A stretch of 8,189 nt of DNA from an uncultured Eubacterium sp. (GTDB lineage: Bacteria > Bacillota > Clostridia > Peptostreptococcales > Anaerovoracaceae). Below the pieces are notes generated by a model. The model did not search any database. It saw only the letters and a program-made list of their open reading frames with translations, and was not told where the DNA came from. The stretch lies in the NCBI GenBank assembly GCA_900551775.1, contig URXI01000197.1, forward strand, positions 1-8,189, in the 5' to 3' direction. This document shows positions 6,226 to 8,189 of this stretch, one piece after another (the first letter of the stretch is position 1; every line of letters starts with the position of its first letter). The position numbers and the translations under genes are program-made.

Positions 6226-6927
6226 TTAAAATAAGCTGTCAAAGAATACTGACGCTGCCATAGCACCGATCAGACTGATCGCCAGGGTAAAGTTCCCCAG
6301 CCATTTCATATTGGTCTTCTCCACGATGACCCCGATCAAAAGCCCCAGGCACGCGCTGGTTGCCAGAGTAAGCAGGCTGGCGCCGCCTTTTGCAATCATC
6401 GGAACAATCATGATTAAAAACAGTGCGTTCATGAACACAGACTGAGAAAGCACGCCCCATTTCTTATCATCTCCGCCCAGCTTCTTCATGCCGAGATGGA
6501 CTTTTTTGCACATGAAGATGTTGAAGATGTTGCCCACTGTGATGCCCAGGCACATGGCCCACATGATTACGCCAAAAGCATACCCTGTTGCATTAGTTAA
6601 ATCCTGGCCTAATGCCGATAACGCCATGTTGGATGCCATCAGCTCGTAGGTTACGGAGCCTAGCACAGAGAGTCGGAACCAGGAATAGGGCAGACCGATG
6701 ACCGCCGCCAGAGAAATCAGTCCGGCGATGATAGCAATGGAGGGAACGATGGAAAAGGAGACAGACGACTTGATGATGCCTCTTAATCTTTCCTTTGATA
6801 CGCCGCATGCGATGGCGTGACTGTAACTTTTACGCAAATAGAGCACGGAGATGGCGACCACAGCCAATAGTCCTACGATGACACTGATATAGAGCACGCC
6901 GCTTTGAGAAATTTCTTTAAAACTCAT
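6226..6927 (-). CDS. DUF5058-like six-helix membrane protein, cassette B
   Basis: It has 233 residues, exactly as in copy A, and aligns with it without gaps at about 59% identity by hand count. The region FSIVPSIA through YELMASNMALSALG (58-107) is almost invariant, whereas the cytoplasmic loops and helix 5 vary. Basic loops after helices 1 and 3 (SHAIACGVSKERLRGIIK; CKKVHLGMKKL) predict an extracytoplasmic N-terminus. It is the first gene of cassette B. The ribosome binding site is poorer than in copy A (AAAGGTTGG about 7-11 nt upstream), and the promoter lies about 45 bp upstream. It probably pairs with the next gene as a two-subunit carrier. Confidence 0.82.
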   Translation of the reverse strand: MSFKEISQSGVLYISVIVGLLAVVAISVLYLRKSYSHAIACGVSKERLRGIIKSSVSFSIVPSIAIIAGLISLAAVIGLPYSWFRLSVLGSVTYELMASNMALSALGQDLTNATGYAFGVIMWAMCLGITVGNIFNIFMCKKVHLGMKKLGGDDKKWGVLSQSVFMNALFLIMIVPMIAKGGASLLTLATSACLGLLIGVIVEKTNMKWLGNFTLAISLIGAMAASVFFDSLF

Positions 6928-6971
6928 AATAATTCCAACCTTTCATGATTTCAGATTTTTTTGTTAATTCA

Positions 6972-7002
6972 AGGATAAGGCTTTGCCCTGGTCAAAGGTC
7001 AA
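6972..7002 (-). promoter_or_regulatory. MerR-type promoter and operator of cassette B
   Basis: On the minus strand: TTGACC (7002-6997), exactly 19 bp (6996-6978), then TATCCT (6977-6972). The spacer contains a 17-bp dyad, CTTTGCCC-T-GGTCAAAG on the plus strand (6981-6997), matching in 7 of 8 paired positions. The hexamer, spacing and operator core (CCTGGTCAA.GGTCAATA) match the cassette A promoter. The -10 is two bases off consensus, so basal activity should be lower than for A. The predicted start is near 6965. Confidence 0.78.
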
Positions 7003-7004
7003 TA

Positions 7005-7045
7005 GCAAAAAAACAAAAAATTCAGCCAATTTTTAGCTGAATTTT
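7005..7045 (-). terminator. Intrinsic terminator of the MerR regulator gene
   Basis: AAAATTCAGC (7017-7026) and GCTGAATTTT (7036-7045) form a 10-bp stem with a 9-nt loop. On the minus strand it runs directly into TTTTTTGTTTTTTTGC. It sits between the regulator stop (7126) and the cassette B -35 box, so the regulator and the cassette are separate transcripts. The stem is AT-rich but the T-tract is long. Confidence 0.7.
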
Positions 7046-7105
7046 GAGCAAATTTCGTGTTATTTTCTTTTTTCCGGGGCATATTGTTACCTGGAATTCC
7101 AAAAG

Positions 7106-7123
7106 CTTTGACCATGTCCAAGG
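7106..7123. promoter_or_regulatory. Third operator-like dyad next to the regulator stop codon
   Basis: CTTTG-N8-CAAGG (CTTTGACCATGTCCAAGG) resembles the operators inside the two cassette promoters (CCTTG-N8-CAAGG and CTTTG-N7-CAAAG). It begins two bases beyond the regulator's stop codon and is not flanked by -35 and -10 boxes in the right register. It could be an auxiliary regulator-binding site or chance similarity. Confidence 0.35.
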
Positions 7124-7125
7124 TA

Positions 7126-7959
7126 TTATTGTGGGTCGAGAAAAAACATGCACTCGTAGTAATCGGCACAATGGATGCCTTTGCTTTTTGAGAGCAGCGT
7201 CCTGTTCAGATCGTAACCTGTAAGCTTGAAATTATGCGCTTTGGCATATTCCAGGGCTTTGTAGTGAAAATCATATTCCTGATATGGCACTGCTTTGACA
7301 ATGGTGTGGATACACAGTTTCCTGGGCAGAACAATAAATTCTTCATGGGGAAAGTCCGCCGCCTGGCTGACTCCTTTATCGTCCTCCTTGCTCATATAGT
7401 AGTCGGCCGCCACATCTCTGGTTTCCACTTGGGCTGCCAGTTTCATGTGCTCCGGATCAATGGCATGTTGTCCATAAACAGCTAATAAGGAGATGTTGTC
7501 CAGTCCAAGGGACTCCAAACGTCTGTTGGCCGCCGCTGCGCCGTCTTTGATGTCTCTTAAAATAACCGTCGGGCTTTCCTCCACCGTAATCTTTCCCAGG
7601 CCGTTCTCAATGTCCTCTATGGTCTTGACAAAGCCTTCTGTCTTTCTCTTCAATGCCGATAGCCTTTGGATTTCCTTTTCGATTTCATCAATTTTTTTGA
7701 CGCTGTACTCGCGAATCTCTTCGATGGTAAAATCCTCTGTGATTTTTTTTATATCCGGCAGAGAAATGTCCAGCATCCGCAGCTTGATGATAAAGTCCAT
7801 CACGATCATGTCGTCCCTGCCATAGATGCGGTAATTGTTCTCGTCATTTTTCTGAGAAAGAAGGACACCTTTTCTGTCATACAACCTGACAGTGTCTGTG
7901 GATACGCCATAGAATTTGGCCAGATCCCCTACTGTATAGTTATCCGATTTTATCTTCAT
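7126..7959 (-). CDS. MerR-family transcriptional regulator with C-terminal effector-binding domain
   Basis: A 277-residue one-component activator. Residues 8-30 (YTVGDLAKFYGVSTDTVRLYDRKG) form the winged helix-turn-helix, NNYRIYGRDD (41-50) the wing, and 51-75 the second helix pair. Residues 77-118 are a charged coiled coil (EEIREYSVKKIDEIEKEIQR...), the usual dimerisation arm. From about 125 to the end lies a BmrR/GyrI-like ligand domain; DYYECMFF near the C-terminus places an acidic residue (E269) where such domains contact ligand. No metal-binding cysteine cluster is seen, which favours an organic effector. It probably binds the two cassette promoters with 19-bp spacers. The ATG is preceded by AGGTGAGG and a sigma-A promoter. 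The leading family call is very secure; the target promoters are inferred. Confidence 0.9.
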   Translation of the reverse strand: MKIKSDNYTVGDLAKFYGVSTDTVRLYDRKGVLLSQKNDENNYRIYGRDDMIVMDFIIKLRMLDISLPDIKKITEDFTIEEIREYSVKKIDEIEKEIQRLSALKRKTEGFVKTIEDIENGLGKITVEESPTVILRDIKDGAAAANRRLESLGLDNISLLAVYGQHAIDPEHMKLAAQVETRDVAADYYMSKEDDKGVSQAADFPHEEFIVLPRKLCIHTIVKAVPYQEYDFHYKALEYAKAHNFKLTGYDLNRTLLSKSKGIHCADYYECMFFLDPQ

Positions 7960-7995
7960 GACCTCACCTGTTATCTTTCGTCTGTCTTATCCGTT

Positions 7996-8025
7996 ATTAT
8001 ACTCCCTAATCGCTGGAATCTGCAA
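7996..8025 (-). promoter_or_regulatory. Sigma-A promoter of the MerR regulator
   Basis: On the minus strand TTGCAG (8025-8020), an 18-bp spacer, and a perfect TATAAT (8001-7996), placing the start about 30 nt before the regulator's ATG. The spacer does not have the 19-bp dyad of the cassette promoters, so constitutive or repressor-type control is more likely than MerR activation. Confidence 0.7.
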
Positions 8026-8039
8026 GTATGAATCTTGCA
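8021..8039. promoter_or_regulatory. Dyad overlapping the regulator's -35 region
   Basis: TGCAAG (8021-8026) and CTTGCA (8034-8039) form a perfect 6-bp inverted repeat with 7 bases between, covering the -35 box and the DNA just upstream. It could be an operator for another factor or for autoregulation; it differs in arm orientation from the cassette operators. Confidence 0.3.
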
Positions 8040-8040
8040 T

Positions 8041-8189
8041 CGCAATTGGCATAGGACCTGCGCTCCCTTCTCAATTCACGGCTCGATGGTCTTTTGTTCT
8101 CTCCACATACCCTGTCTGCTTACGGTTTGCGCAGGGAAGGCACGGTTTGCGCTAATAGGCTTGCCCCCCCCCCACTTTTTGGTAAAATG
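8041..8189. other. Non-coding right end with direct repeat
   Basis: No convincing gene begins here. ACGGTTTGCGC occurs twice (8122-8132 and 8142-8152), the copies 20 bp apart, about two helical turns. The last bases carry a C10 tract and promoter-like boxes facing right, described separately. Confidence 0.5.
8161..8188 (+). promoter_or_regulatory. Possible promoter with a C10 tract in its spacer, facing out of the window
   Basis: TTGCCC (8161-8166) and TAAAAT (8183-8188) are separated by 16 bp, and the run of ten C (8164-8173) begins in the -35 box and fills part of the spacer. Homopolymer length changes would alter the -35 to -10 distance while leaving both boxes intact. The downstream gene, if any, lies outside the window, and the -35 is only 4 of 6 to consensus. 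Confidence 0.3.

Noticed and set aside
7958..8155. Plus-strand 65-codon frame running out from the regulator start.
   Set aside because: It begins antisense to the regulator's start codon, crosses its promoter, and has no ribosome binding site or known family.

Overview
The window suggests an anaerobic, moderate-GC Firmicute, probably a clostridium. The signs are strong AAGGAGG-type ribosome binding sites, sigma-A-like promoters, tightly packed same-strand operons, and a pair of membrane proteins of which one looks like the clostridial DUF5058 family. The species cannot be fixed from the sequence alone.

The centre of the window is one three-gene cassette present twice in tandem, both copies on the minus strand. 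Each copy reads DUF5058-like six-helix membrane protein, then a second six-helix membrane protein of unknown family, then a cytosolic M20-family metallo-amidohydrolase resembling ACY1L2/PM20D2 and AbgB. Cassette B spans 6927-4292 and cassette A spans 3051-381. The paralogues are clearly diverged (about 137 of 233 residues identical between the two DUF5058-like proteins by hand count), so this is an old duplication. A MerR-family regulator with a C-terminal ligand-binding domain (7959-7126) lies upstream of cassette B.

Both cassettes are preceded by the same unusual promoter: TTGACC, exactly 19 bp, then a -10 box (TATAAT for A, TATCCT for B), with a CTTG...CAAG-type dyad filling the spacer. 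This is the architecture of MerR-activated promoters, so the single regulator probably controls both cassettes. The likely logic is that a small molecule binds the MerR protein, the two membrane subunits move a substrate (probably an amide, dipeptide or N-acyl amino acid), and the M20 enzyme cleaves it in the cytosol. The substrate and direction of transport are not visible in the sequence.

Region by region: 1-353 holds a C-terminally truncated YoeB/Txe-type toxin remnant and a hairpin terminator that serves cassette A; 381-3051 is cassette A; 3093-3123 is its promoter; 3124-3791 has no recognisable gene but contains a perfect 27-bp palindrome made of two GntR/FadR-like boxes; 3792-4230 holds a frameshifted stand-alone GyrI-like ligand-binding protein and its terminator; 4292-6927 is cassette B; 6972-7045 holds the cassette B promoter and the regulator's terminator; 7126-7959 is the regulator; 7996-8025 its promoter; and 8041-8189 is non-coding, with a 20-bp-spaced direct repeat and a C10 homopolymer lying between possible -35 and -10 boxes that point out of the window.
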